Shown: piece after piece, positions 28,764 to 36,974 of the stretch
How the letters are laid out: the number at the start of each line of letters is the position of its first letter
Position numbering within the stretch: the stretch's first letter is position 1
Source: Rhodoferax potami
GTDB lineage: Bacteria > Pseudomonadota > Gammaproteobacteria > Burkholderiales > Burkholderiaceae_C
NCBI RefSeq assembly: GCF_032193765.1
Contig: NZ_JAVBIJ010000001.1
Location: forward strand, 3,534,001-3,598,000
Length of the DNA: 64,000 nucleotides
Direction: 5' to 3'
Program-made: the position numbers and the translations under genes
Notes under the pieces: generated by a model
Database searches by the model: none
Seen by the model: only the letters and a program-made list of their open reading frames with translations
What the model was told of the DNA's origin: nothing

Positions 28764-29378
28764 ATGAAACTCATCGGATCCACCTCAAGCCCCTTCGTTC
28801 GTAAAGTTCGTGTTGTGATGGCGGAGAAGAAACTTGATTACGTCTTGATTCACGAAGACGTTTGGGCTGCTGACACACGCATTGCCGAATCCAACCCGCT
28901 GGGCAAAGTCCCCTGCCTGATCATGGAGGGTGCCGAGGCGCTGTTTGATTCCCGCGTGATCGTGGAGTACTTGGATACCCTGTCCCCTGTCGGTAAATTG
29001 ATTCCCACCGTGGGTCGCGAGCGCGCTGAAATCAAGACTTGGGAGGCCTTGGCTGATGGACTCATGGAGGCCGCAGTCCTCGCTCGCCTAGAGGCTGCAT
29101 GGGCGGGCCGCGCGCCCGCCGAGCGTAGCCAAGCCTGGATTGACCGGCAGCTGCTCAAGATCCACGAGGCGCTCAAAGCCATGGAGCGGGGCTTGTCCGA
29201 TAAGCCGTTCTGCGCTGGCATTCACCTTACCCTGGCGGATTTGGCCGTGGGTTGTGCACTTGGCTACCTTGATTTCCGCTTCCCCGAAATCGCTTGGCGC
29301 AATGAACACGCCAGCTTGGCCAAATTGTTTGACAAGCTTTCGCAGCGGCCCAGCTTCGCTGACACCTTGCCTGCCTAA
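28764..29378 (+). CDS. Glutathione S-transferase family protein
   Basis: A 204-aa protein with the thioredoxin-like N-terminal domain (MKLIGSTSSPFVRKVRVVMAEK, the Ser in SPFVRK being the likely glutathione-activating residue; NPLGKVPCLIM with the cis-Pro; DSRVIVEYLD) and the all-helical C-terminal domain (LTLADLAVGCALGYLDFR). ATG 28764 begins the conserved part. The stop codon lies in a terminator stem. Substrate unknown. Confidence 0.92.
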   Translation: MKLIGSTSSPFVRKVRVVMAEKKLDYVLIHEDVWAADTRIAESNPLGKVPCLIMEGAEALFDSRVIVEYLDTLSPVGKLIPTVGRERAEIKTWEALADGLMEAAVLARLEAAWAGRAPAERSQAWIDRQLLKIHEALKAMERGLSDKPFCAGIHLTLADLAVGCALGYLDFRFPEIAWRNEHASLAKLFDKLSQRPSFADTLPA

Positions 29379-29394
29379 GCCCCGCGGGGCTTTC
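29377..29394 (+). terminator. Terminator overlapping the GST stop codon
   Basis: AAGCCCC and GGGGCTT flank GC, followed by TCT. The T-run is short, so strength is uncertain. The stem begins within the TAA stop. Confidence 0.65.
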
Positions 29395-29486
29395 TGGCCG
29401 AAAACGGCCCGGAAGCCGCATGTTTACAACGAATTACAACAATACACTCGCCAAAAAGCGCATGATTCTTTACAGTTGCGCACATC

Positions 29487-29708
29487 ATGAAGACGTACAA
29501 CACTGTCTATAGATGCCGCGAGTGTGGTGCCACAAGCTACCAGAGAGTGCTGGATCGCTCAGCCAATGGTTCGCTGCAAGCCACCGGCGAATACAAGTGC
29601 ACCGGTTGCCGCAATGTTTTTGCTTCTTTGCGGGATTGGTGGCAGCCACGTCCCCCTATGGATTTTCAGAGTAGCAAGATTTCGGCGCTTGAAGCCGGGA
29701 TGCGCTAA
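29487..29708 (+). CDS. Small zinc-ribbon protein, unknown function
   Basis: A 73-aa protein with two CxxC pairs (YRCRECGATSYQR and YKCTGCRNVF), spaced as a small zinc ribbon. No further family is recognised. It stands alone after the GST terminator, with its 3' end six bases from the convergent NTF2-like gene. The 108-bp gap upstream is A/T-rich and probably holds its promoter. Confidence 0.65.
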   Translation: MKTYNTVYRCRECGATSYQRVLDRSANGSLQATGEYKCTGCRNVFASLRDWWQPRPPMDFQSSKISALEAGMR

Positions 29709-29714
29709 CTACGC

Positions 29715-30173
29715 TCAGCTGTTGGCTCTTTTTTTGAGCCAACGCATCAGGCTTCCTACGAGCGGCAGCTTCTCGTACAGCTCTTCAGCCGCATCCCAAT
29801 AGTCGCGATGTAGGCAGACAAGGCCTGTGTCATCAAACACCAGGTGGCTGGCGCCGAGAATGACCTGTTCGGAGTCCGTATCAAACCGCCGGAATTTGAA
29901 CCGGAACTCCCAAGTCAAGAAGCATTGGCTCCCTTGCAGGACTCGCTCGGTGACGACGAACCGGGGCCTTTCCAGCGCCACAAACATGTGCTGAAAGATG
30001 TGCTCAATGGGGCCCAAGCCGGTGACGTCGTTAAACGGATCCTTGAAGCGGGCGTTTGTCGAATAGATGGTCCGTAAGTCCGCAACCGTTTCGGACGTCA
30101 GCCCTTCAAAAAAACCCACCACCCGCGCAACGGCGGGCGAGTTGTCTGCAGCTTCCTTTTGAGGCGTGTTCAT
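29715..30173 (-). CDS. NTF2-like (SnoaL-type) protein, last gene of fatty-acid operon
   Basis: A 152-aa protein of the NTF2/SnoaL fold (GFFEGLTSETVADLRTIYSTNARFKDPFND, WEFRFKFRRF, LHRDYWDAAEELYEKLPLVG). Proteins of this form commonly sit with SDR and FAD oxidoreductase genes in photo-oxidative stress operons. It overlaps the SDR gene by four bases, so it is the final gene of an eight-gene unit. Small-molecule binding or isomerisation is possible but not shown. Confidence 0.87.
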   Translation of the reverse strand: MNTPQKEAADNSPAVARVVGFFEGLTSETVADLRTIYSTNARFKDPFNDVTGLGPIEHIFQHMFVALERPRFVVTERVLQGSQCFLTWEFRFKFRRFDTDSEQVILGASHLVFDDTGLVCLHRDYWDAAEELYEKLPLVGSLMRWLKKRANS

Positions 30174-31021
30174 ACGGTGATCCGTCGCACCAAGGCAAAA
30201 AACACACGATCTGGCAGCAGTCGCAAGAGCTGCATCCAGAGTGTGAATCGCTTCGGAAAGTGAATGTCAAACTGGCCGCGTGCCCAACCCCGCAACATGG
30301 CCTGGGCGGCTTCTGCCGGCGTAATGAGGGCTGGCATGGAGAACTGGTTGTTGGCGGTCAGTGGCGTTTGCACAAAGCCCGGACTGATAAGTGACACCCC
30401 CACGCCCCGATTACGCAAATCAAGGTACAGCGTTTCGGCCAGGTTGATCATTGCGGCCTTGGTAGGGCCGTAGGCAAGGCTGTTGGGCAAGCCACGGTAG
30501 CCGGCTACGCTGCCGACCAGGCTGATGTGGCCATGGCCTTGGGCCAGGAGGGCTGGAATCACGGCGTGTAACAACTGAAGCGCACCCATATAGTTCACTT
30601 GCAGGTGTCGCTCCATATCGACAACGTCCATGGCAAAAGCGCGCATGGCGTTGTAGTGACCTGCGCAATAGACCACGCAGTCCAAGGGTCCCATCGCCAG
30701 CACATCGCGTGAGGCGGACTCCACGCCCGCTGCATCCGACACATCGAGGGGGAGTGCATAACTGCCCGGGTGACGATCTACAAAGGCTTGTAGCGCATCT
30801 CGCTTGCGGGCCGATACGGTCACGATCGCGCCTTGTGCATGCAGGGCCGAGGCAGTGGCCTCACCTATTCCTGTTGAGGCACCCACCAGCCACACCCGTT
30901 TACCGGCCCAGTCGGTAATGCGGGGGTTGAGCGATTCCCACAACGAAGGCCAGGCTGTAGTGGCTGCTTGCGGGGGGGCTTTGTTGCCGTTCCCAGTGCT
31001 TGCAAAGTGATTTTTGGACAT
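30170..31021 (-). CDS. Short-chain dehydrogenase/reductase
   Basis: A 283-aa NAD(P)-dependent SDR. Cofactor motif WLVGASTGIGEATASAL, NNAG-equivalent YCAGHYNAM, catalytic Ser in LVGSVAGYRG and Tyr/Lys in AYGPTKAAMINLAE are all present, followed by SPGFVQTPLT. A 30-residue leading extension precedes the fold. It is four bases from the DUF3833 gene upstream and overlaps the NTF2-like gene. The likely substrate is a fatty-acid or lipid-derived carbonyl, inferred only from the operon. Confidence 0.92.
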   Translation of the reverse strand: MSKNHFASTGNGNKAPPQAATTAWPSLWESLNPRITDWAGKRVWLVGASTGIGEATASALHAQGAIVTVSARKRDALQAFVDRHPGSYALPLDVSDAAGVESASRDVLAMGPLDCVVYCAGHYNAMRAFAMDVVDMERHLQVNYMGALQLLHAVIPALLAQGHGHISLVGSVAGYRGLPNSLAYGPTKAAMINLAETLYLDLRNRGVGVSLISPGFVQTPLTANNQFSMPALITPAEAAQAMLRGWARGQFDIHFPKRFTLWMQLLRLLPDRVFFALVRRITV

Positions 31022-31024
31022 AGA

Positions 31025-31558
31025 TCAGCGCCGCGTGAATGAGAGAGTGACCTCTCCCAACTTCACACCAAATTTGCTCATGGTGGCTTTGTTGAGCATG
31101 ACTTTGTCCGTCATCAGGTACATCCAGTCATCAAATCGCACTTCGTAGACGCTTCCGTCCACCGGCAAACTCAGCGTGTAGGTCCAGTAAAACGCGTTGC
31201 CACGTGCCTGTCCCTGCGCAATGCCAATGACGTCGTCGGCCGTCCCCGTGTAGCGGCCGTCTGCCAGGCGGGTCAGGCGCCAGATCCGTTTCTGCTTGCT
31301 GCCGTCCGAGTAAGTGAAGTCTTCATCGAGCACCCCTTGATTCCCCTGCCAGCTGCAGTTCATCACGACGGTGAAGCGCTTGACGACGCTGCCCGAACGG
31401 TCAGTGAAAACGCCGTAAGCGTCCAGGATGCCGTTGAAGTACTCTTTGAGGTCCAGCGTGGGCTTGTCGTTGCGGTATTGGTCAATGGATTGGGAGGCGC
31501 AACCCCCCAAGGCCAACAAACTGCCGGTAGCAGCCGTAAGAAGTAAGCGTCGTTTCAT
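31025..31558 (-). CDS. DUF3833 lipoprotein
   Basis: A 177-aa lipoprotein: signal peptide MKRRLLLTAATGSLLALGGC ends in a lipobox LGGC, so Cys20 is lipidated. The rest has the DUF3833 pattern (LKEYFNGILDAYGVFTDRSG, CSWQGNQGVLDEDFTYSDG, WMYLMTDKVMLNKATMSKFG) and a beta-rich lipocalin-like prediction. It overlaps the MFS gene by four bases. Confidence 0.9.
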   Translation of the reverse strand: MKRRLLLTAATGSLLALGGCASQSIDQYRNDKPTLDLKEYFNGILDAYGVFTDRSGSVVKRFTVVMNCSWQGNQGVLDEDFTYSDGSKQKRIWRLTRLADGRYTGTADDVIGIAQGQARGNAFYWTYTLSLPVDGSVYEVRFDDWMYLMTDKVMLNKATMSKFGVKLGEVTLSFTRR

Positions 31559-32829
31559 GGCGACCTCCGCAAAATGAGGGTGTAGAGCAGTCCGGCGGCG
31601 ATTGCTTTAAGGCCACAGGGCAAGAGACAGTAAGCCACAGTCAGGGCATTGAGGGCGACCGGGTCCCTGGCGCCGGGTGCGTAGCCCCACCACGCAAGTG
31701 CGGGCAGCGCCACGCCTGCAGCCAGTGCCAGATTGAGCTTGGTGACAAAGTTCCACCAACCAAAGTAGGCCCCTTCAGATTGCCCCTGATCCCCTTGCCG
31801 CGCGATGAGTCCAGCGAGCAGCGCGCCGGGGATCGTGAGGTCGGTTCCCAGTGCAATGCCTGATAGGGCACACACCAGCACAAAAGGCACGGTATCGCCT
31901 GCGCCGAGTTGGGAGGCAAAGATGAAGACTGCAATCGATAGCAACATTCCACACAGCCAGGTGCGCGCCAGCCCGATTCGGGCGACCACTTTGAGCCACA
32001 GGGGAATGGTGACAGCAGCAGAAATAAAGTAGCTGCCTAAAAACAGGGGTTCGTGTGCAGGTGCGGCTTGCAAGCGGTCTTGCACAAAAAACAAAATCAG
32101 GGTGGCGGGAATTGCGCTGGCGATTCCGTTCACCACAAACACGGCGAGCAGTGCCCGGAAGTCCGCACGGGCCAAGGGGCGCCACACGGACTGCTTGGAT
32201 ACCGTGCTTGTTACATTGCTCGCCATAGGTAGGGCTTGCGGCTTGGGAGCACGAGTCCACAGCCACCATCCCATGCTAATTGCTATAAAAAATATAGCGG
32301 TAGTCGCAGGTAAACCGAGGGCTGTGGGCGCAATTGCCGCAGTAATCACGCCAGCCAGGCCCAAGCCTTCCCTCCATGCCACGACTTGGCTGCGATAGTG
32401 CTCGTTTCCACCCAGCATCGCGCCCCAGCTTTGGTGGCTGATACTCAAAAAGCTGTAAGCGAGATAGGTCACCAGTAGAGTGCCCGCCGCCCAGACGAGC
32501 AAGAGCTGGGGATCGCTCACCATGGGAAAAAACAGTCCATAGAACCCAGCGCCCAGCAGCGCACATGCCACCGCTGCCCGTTTCAGGAGTGTGCTGGCGC
32601 CCCGTTGGTAGAGGGCATCGCTCCAGCGTCCCAGCAGGGGGTCAAAAAACGCATCGAGCAGCCGGGCGAAAAGGAGGACTCCGCCGAGCGCTGCCATCGA
32701 GACGCCGAACGTCTTCGCATAGTGATTCGGCAGCACCACATACAGGGGGAGTGCAACGAAGGCCAACGGCAAACCCATCATCCCGTAGCGCAAGCCCTGC
32801 CGGATGCTTAAGGCGTCGGAATGGCTCAT
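31555..32829 (-). CDS. MFS transporter of the GPH sugar:cation type
   Basis: A 424-aa, about 12-helix permease. The cation-symporter-like signature FARLLDAFFDPLLGRWSD is present near residue 55, with LGTDLTIPGALLAGLIA in the second half. Members in equivalent operons (for example the Rhodobacter sphaeroides RSP1087-1091 unit) are called sugar/cation symporters but have no known substrate. A GCTAT...ATAGC palindrome (32282-32298) lies inside, encoding AIFFIA. Overlaps both neighbouring genes by four bases. Confidence 0.92.
   Translation of the reverse strand: MSHSDALSIRQGLRYGMMGLPLAFVALPLYVVLPNHYAKTFGVSMAALGGVLLFARLLDAFFDPLLGRWSDALYQRGASTLLKRAAVACALLGAGFYGLFFPMVSDPQLLLVWAAGTLLVTYLAYSFLSISHQSWGAMLGGNEHYRSQVVAWREGLGLAGVITAAIAPTALGLPATTAIFFIAISMGWWLWTRAPKPQALPMASNVTSTVSKQSVWRPLARADFRALLAVFVVNGIASAIPATLILFFVQDRLQAAPAHEPLFLGSYFISAAVTIPLWLKVVARIGLARTWLCGMLLSIAVFIFASQLGAGDTVPFVLVCALSGIALGTDLTIPGALLAGLIARQGDQGQSEGAYFGWWNFVTKLNLALAAGVALPALAWWGYAPGARDPVALNALTVAYCLLPCGLKAIAAGLLYTLILRRSP
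32282..32298. repeat. GCTAT-N7-ATAGC palindrome inside the MFS gene
   Basis: GCTATAAAAAATATAGC, in frame within a membrane helix of the transporter, showing that the element can be tolerated inside coding sequence. Confidence 0.55.
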
Positions 32830-33383
32830 GACTTCAAACCTGCCAACAGCTCAGCGCGCAAGCGAGGTTCGCTCGTGCGGTCTGACAACCAGATGCCAAA
32901 AAAGAGCCTGCTGAACTCGGCATCTGCCACGGTGGCACGCATTTGCCCGTTGTACCAAAAGCGAGTACCTGCGTTCACCATCTGCAGGCCTGTGATGCGA
33001 TCGCCGGTGCTGACATTCGGAAAAATGCCCGTCATGGTGGTGAGCCACGTGGCAGCGGTGTCGTCTGCAATCGGGCCGTTTCGTTTCATTTCCTCCAGCG
33101 AGCGCTGGGCAATCGCGGCTCCCTTCAGGTCTCGCTGGTAGGTCAGCTCCAGTGCCAACGGATGCTGCCAGTAAGTGGCGAGTTGAAAGCGCGGGTGAAC
33201 CCACAAGCGCGCATCACACACCGAGAAGCCGAAATACCGCATGCGTGCGCTGCCCGCAAGCACCGCATCGGGCATTTCGCGGCTGATTTCTGTAGGGGCG
33301 GGCGCACCGTTGGCCAAGGCTTGGTGCGTGAGGCTTTCCCACCCTGTGATCGCTCCTACCGCGAGAATGTGACGGCGTTGCAT
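32826..33383 (-). CDS. Chalcone-isomerase-like exported protein
   Basis: A 185-aa protein with a signal-like N-terminus (MQRRHILAVGAITGWESLTHQALA) and the chalcone-isomerase fold pattern (LAGSARMRYFGFSVCDARLWV, LELTYQRDLKGAAIAQRSLEEM, NAGTRFWYNGQ). Bacterial members are thought to be lipid or fatty-acid binders rather than flavonoid enzymes. It is in the operon between the methyltransferase and transporter. Confidence 0.87.
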   Translation of the reverse strand: MQRRHILAVGAITGWESLTHQALANGAPAPTEISREMPDAVLAGSARMRYFGFSVCDARLWVHPRFQLATYWQHPLALELTYQRDLKGAAIAQRSLEEMKRNGPIADDTAATWLTTMTGIFPNVSTGDRITGLQMVNAGTRFWYNGQMRATVADAEFSRLFFGIWLSDRTSEPRLRAELLAGLKS

Positions 33384-33404
33384 GGTGCTGGTTTCGTGGG
33401 CTGC

Positions 33405-34655
33405 TTACGCCGGCTTGCGCAGTGTGTACTGCACTACGTCGATATTGTTTTCCAGGAAGGCGGCCTCGCAGTAGCAGAGGTAGAACTCCCAGATCCGCAT
33501 AAAGCGCTCGTCAAATCCCTTGGACAACACATCCGTGCGCTTGCTCAGGAAGGCGTCGCGCCAGCGCTTGAGTGTTTCCGCATAGTCATGTCCGAAAGAG
33601 AGTTCATTCACTACCTCCAAGCCTGCGGCACGCGCTTGGGCACGGAATTCACGCGGACAAGGCAGGCAACCGCCAGGGAAGATGTATTGCTGGATGAAGT
33701 CCGTCGAGTTGATGTAGCGCTCAAACAAGCCATCATCGATCACGATGCTTTGGATACAAGCGCGCCCGCCAGCCTTTAGCTTGTCAGCTACGGTTGCGAA
33801 ATAGGTAGGCCAGAATTCACGACCCACTGCTTCCACCATTTCAATGGAGCACACCGCATCGAATGGTGCATCGGGGATGTCACGGTAATCCTGCAATCGC
33901 AAGTCGGCCTGGGCACCCATGCCAAGCCGCTGCAGGCGTTCCTGGGCAAAGGCCAGTTGTTCGGTACTCAGCGTTACACCAGTGATGTGGGCTTGGAACT
34001 CAGTGGTGCTCATTTCCGCCAAGGCGCCCCAGCCGCACCCGATTTCCAGTACCCGGTCGCCGGCTTTTACGCCCGCCTCTTCCAGGGCACGGCGGACTTT
34101 GGCTTTTTGAGCCTGCGCCATCGGCTGGTCCAGGTCGGAGCTGAACAACGCCGACGAGTAGTTCATGGTGTCATCCAGCCACAGGCTGTAGAAGGCGTTG
34201 CCCAAATCGTAGTGGGCGTGAATGTTCTTCTGGCTGTTGGTCTTGGTATTACGGTTGAGCAAGTGCTTAATGCGGTACAGCAATCGGCCCAGCCAGCTGC
34301 CATAAATCACCGTTTCGACTTCTGCGCGGTTTTTGACCAGCACGCGCAGCAATTCCGTCAGGTTAGGGGTGGTCCAGTCGCCTGCAATAAAGCTCTCGGC
34401 AAATCCGATATCGCCAGACTTGAGCGCTGCGCTGAAAGGCTTCCAGTTGTGCAGAACCAGGCTGGCGTGCGGGGCACTATCGCCACCGAAGCGATGAACG
34501 CTGCCATCGGGCAGTTGTACGCTGAGGCTGCCATGCCGCAGCTTTTGCAACAGTTTGAACACGGTGCGAGTGGCAGCGGGTGTGCCCGCCGGAAGCGCTG
34601 CCGCGCCAGATGCCTGGCCCGTAATCGGTGAGGGTTTCAGGGTGTTGGTGTTCAT
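33405..34655 (-). CDS. Cyclopropane-fatty-acid synthase-like methyltransferase
   Basis: A 416-aa SAM-dependent enzyme that methylates double bonds of phospholipid acyl chains. The SAM site is VLEIGCGWGALAE, with SIEMVEAVGREFWPTYF and the family signature DFIQQYIFPGGCLPC. An N-terminal lipid-binding domain (about 1-130) precedes the catalytic domain. In Rhodobacter, related enzymes of this operon type make methylated fatty acids on the way to furan fatty acids. ATG 34655 is preferred to 34679. Cyclopropanation versus methyl addition cannot be told from sequence. Confidence 0.93.
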   Translation of the reverse strand: MNTNTLKPSPITGQASGAAALPAGTPAATRTVFKLLQKLRHGSLSVQLPDGSVHRFGGDSAPHASLVLHNWKPFSAALKSGDIGFAESFIAGDWTTPNLTELLRVLVKNRAEVETVIYGSWLGRLLYRIKHLLNRNTKTNSQKNIHAHYDLGNAFYSLWLDDTMNYSSALFSSDLDQPMAQAQKAKVRRALEEAGVKAGDRVLEIGCGWGALAEMSTTEFQAHITGVTLSTEQLAFAQERLQRLGMGAQADLRLQDYRDIPDAPFDAVCSIEMVEAVGREFWPTYFATVADKLKAGGRACIQSIVIDDGLFERYINSTDFIQQYIFPGGCLPCPREFRAQARAAGLEVVNELSFGHDYAETLKRWRDAFLSKRTDVLSKGFDERFMRIWEFYLCYCEAAFLENNIDVVQYTLRKPA

Positions 34656-34696
34656 GACGGTATCTCCGGACTGGTCCATGAAAAGTGGATGGGTTT

Positions 34697-35491
34697 CTAT
34701 CGGCTGACCAAGGTGTCAGGCGGTACGGGTTTGTGGAAAAAGGGCACTTTTTTCAGCCACAGCTTCAGTGCTTGCCAATGGATCTTGACGACTACCCCCC
34801 AGGTCATGACGGGGTAGCGCCATAGCGCGCGGCGGATACTTTCAGGACTCAGTGCCTCGAGTTGACCGCTCACGCTGGTGTCGATCAGCGCACCATTGGC
34901 ATCGTGGTAATCGATGCGTGCCACGGTGCGGCGCATATCAGGGGTCACCATGAAACGGAAGCGGTAACCGCCCTCTACCGGACAAAAGGGTGACACATGG
35001 AAAACTTTGGCGGCTTGCAGTTCGCGGCCGAATTGCGGGGCATCCAGCAAGTAGCAATGCCTCTCGCCAAAGGTGTTGTTCACTTCCACCACAATCGCCC
35101 GCAGGCTTCCATCCGCGCGGTGGCAGTACCAAAAGCTCACGGGTTTGAAGGTGAAACCCCATACCCGTGGGTAGCAGTGGAGCCAGGCTTCTCCGGTGGC
35201 ATCTGCAATACCTTCTTTTGCCAGCAGCGCGTCGACCCAACCCAAGGCGCCGCCGGCGGCCAGGTCCCGGCCGTCTCCATGGTCGGAGTCGTAAAAGCTG
35301 ATGGGTGCAAAGCGATTCCGCGGGAGTGCACCATTGCCTTGGGTCTGCAGGCTGCGCATCGGCAGCATTAAGAAATACGTGCCATAGGCAAATGCGTTGC
35401 GCACAGGGCGATGCCTTGTGTGGCGGACTTCCCCGAATCCGATCAGCGCTGAGTGCGCTGGCACATGGAGTGGAGTGGTCGACGCATTCAT
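34697..35491 (-). CDS. DUF1365 protein
   Basis: A 264-aa protein of family DUF1365, nearly always encoded between an FAD oxidoreductase and a cyclopropane-synthase-like gene, as here. Typical motifs: GFGEVRHTRHRPVRNAFAY, WVDALLAKEG, YPRVWGFTFKPVSFWYCH and NTFGERHCYLL. No catalytic function is established. It begins six bases from the preceding stop. Confidence 0.92.
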   Translation of the reverse strand: MNASTTPLHVPAHSALIGFGEVRHTRHRPVRNAFAYGTYFLMLPMRSLQTQGNGALPRNRFAPISFYDSDHGDGRDLAAGGALGWVDALLAKEGIADATGEAWLHCYPRVWGFTFKPVSFWYCHRADGSLRAIVVEVNNTFGERHCYLLDAPQFGRELQAAKVFHVSPFCPVEGGYRFRFMVTPDMRRTVARIDYHDANGALIDTSVSGQLEALSPESIRRALWRYPVMTWGVVVKIHWQALKLWLKKVPFFHKPVPPDTLVSR

Positions 35492-35497
35492 ACGGGA

Positions 35498-36790
35498 TTA
35501 AGCGGCAAGGCCTACGTGCTGCTTCAGCAGTCGCGCTGCTTCCAGACCCGACTTCAAACCATCTTCGTGAAATCCGTAGCCTGTCCACGCACCACTGTAA
35601 TAAGTGTGTTGCTGCCCTTGCAAGGCAGGTACCTCCGCCTGTGCCCGGATGGCGGCAAGGTCAAAAACAGGGTGTGCGTAGTCAAAGCTGCCGTGAACAT
35701 GCTCGGCCTTGATTTCTGACACCGGATTCAACGACACCACCACGCTTTGTTCAAACGGCAGAGGTTGCAGCATGTTCAGCAGATAGTGCAAGCAGACGCG
35801 CGCGTTGTTTTGCCCCTCGTCTTGGCTGCGCTCGTAATTCCACGCGGCCCACGCTTTGCGGCGTTGTGGCAATACCGAAGTATCGGTGTGCAACACCGCG
35901 CGGTTGGCTTGGTACCGAATCGCTCCGAGAGTCGCTTGTTCCGCGGGGCTGGGGTCCGCCAGCATGGCCAGGCTTTGGTCCGAATGGCAGGCCAGCACGA
36001 CTTTGTCAAAGCGCTCGGTGCTGCCCTCGGTAGTAATCAGCACACCTTGCTCATCCCGCGCAATGCGCTGGACCGGCGTGTTGAGGCGCTTATCTGGGAT
36101 GCCCGCGATAATTTTCTCCACATAGTGGCGAGCTCCGCCGGTCACCGTCCACCATTGCGGACGATTGCTCACCTGAATCAACCCATGGTTGTGGCAAAAG
36201 CGGATCATGGTCGCCACAGGGAATTGCAGCATTTGGTCTGTCGGGCAGCTCCAGATGCAACCGAGCATGGGCAGGAAATACCAATCGCGGAACTCTGTAG
36301 ACAGCCGGTGTTGGTCTAGAAAAGCCGACAGCGGTTGCATGAGCTCTGTTTCTGCATTTCGGATCGCAATGTCGGTCGCGAGTTGGTTGAACCGCAACAC
36401 ATCGCGCAGCATACGCAAGAAACGCGGGTTGACCAGGTTGCTGCGTTGGGCGAACACCGTGTCCAGCGATGACCCGCTCCATTCGAGCGCGTGGCTTCCT
36501 TTGGCGCCCGGGACCTGCACAGAAAAAGACATGTCTGACTTAGAGGTCGCCACATCCAATTCGGCCAGCAGAGCAATCAGGTTCGGGTAGGTGCGCTCGT
36601 TGAACACCAAAAATCCCGTGTCCACACCGTGCGTTACTGCGCCGCGCGGGCCGGGTAAGGTGATGTCTACCGTGTGGGTGTGGCCCCCAAAGTAGGCGCC
36701 TGCCTCAAACAAAGTGACATCCGCCTGGCCACGCAAGCGGTGAGCCGCAGCAAGGCCGGAGATGCCGGAACCGATGATCGCGAGTCTCAT
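35498..36790 (-). CDS. FAD-dependent oxidoreductase, amine-oxidase-like
   Basis: A 430-aa flavoprotein, first gene of the operon. The dinucleotide motif MRLAIIGSGISGLAAAHRL is at the N-terminus, followed by FEAGAYFGGHTHTVD and, near the end, YYSGAWTGYGFHEDGLKSG, which binds the flavin. Relatives include the desaturase step in furan fatty-acid synthesis (UfaD type), an inference from neighbourhood. ATG 36790 is preferred to an upstream in-frame start. Two TTGGTAAT repeats lie 22-48 bp upstream. Confidence 0.92.
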   Translation of the reverse strand: MRLAIIGSGISGLAAAHRLRGQADVTLFEAGAYFGGHTHTVDITLPGPRGAVTHGVDTGFLVFNERTYPNLIALLAELDVATSKSDMSFSVQVPGAKGSHALEWSGSSLDTVFAQRSNLVNPRFLRMLRDVLRFNQLATDIAIRNAETELMQPLSAFLDQHRLSTEFRDWYFLPMLGCIWSCPTDQMLQFPVATMIRFCHNHGLIQVSNRPQWWTVTGGARHYVEKIIAGIPDKRLNTPVQRIARDEQGVLITTEGSTERFDKVVLACHSDQSLAMLADPSPAEQATLGAIRYQANRAVLHTDTSVLPQRRKAWAAWNYERSQDEGQNNARVCLHYLLNMLQPLPFEQSVVVSLNPVSEIKAEHVHGSFDYAHPVFDLAAIRAQAEVPALQGQQHTYYSGAWTGYGFHEDGLKSGLEAARLLKQHVGLAA

Positions 36791-36811
36791 GAGCGTAATT
36801 TTTTGAACGTG

Positions 36812-36838
36812 TTGGTAATTTTGTGACTGATTGGTAAT
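36812..36838 (-). promoter_or_regulatory. Paired TTGGTAAT direct repeats before the oxidoreductase operon
   Basis: TTGGTAAT at 36812-36819 and 36831-36838 (ATTACCAA on the transcribed strand), 19 bp apart, about two helical turns, just upstream of the operon's first ATG. Could be an operator for the operon; the binding protein is unknown. Confidence 0.45.
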
Positions 36839-36918
36839 ATATCGCAAGAGAAGTTTTGTGTGTCTGTTTTTTTTGTGCTGATTGCGCGATTCCGCCCGGG
36901 GTGCTTAATCGGTAAACA

Positions 36919-36934
36919 TGTCAAGCGATTGACA
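36919..36934. promoter_or_regulatory. Palindrome TGTCAA-GCGA-TTGACA in the divergent promoter region
   Basis: A perfect 6-bp inverted repeat 41 bp before the ferritin-like gene. Symmetry suggests a dimeric repressor or activator site. Its right half reads TTGACA but no -10 is correctly placed from it. Confidence 0.45.
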
Positions 36935-36974
36935 CAGCTTCGGTCTAGAATTTGTTCAGTTTTGAAAGGTAGTC

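Noticed and set aside
36929..36951. Sigma-70 promoter TTGACA / TAGAAT before the ferritin-like gene
   Set aside because: The spacer is only 11 bp, far from the usual 16-18.
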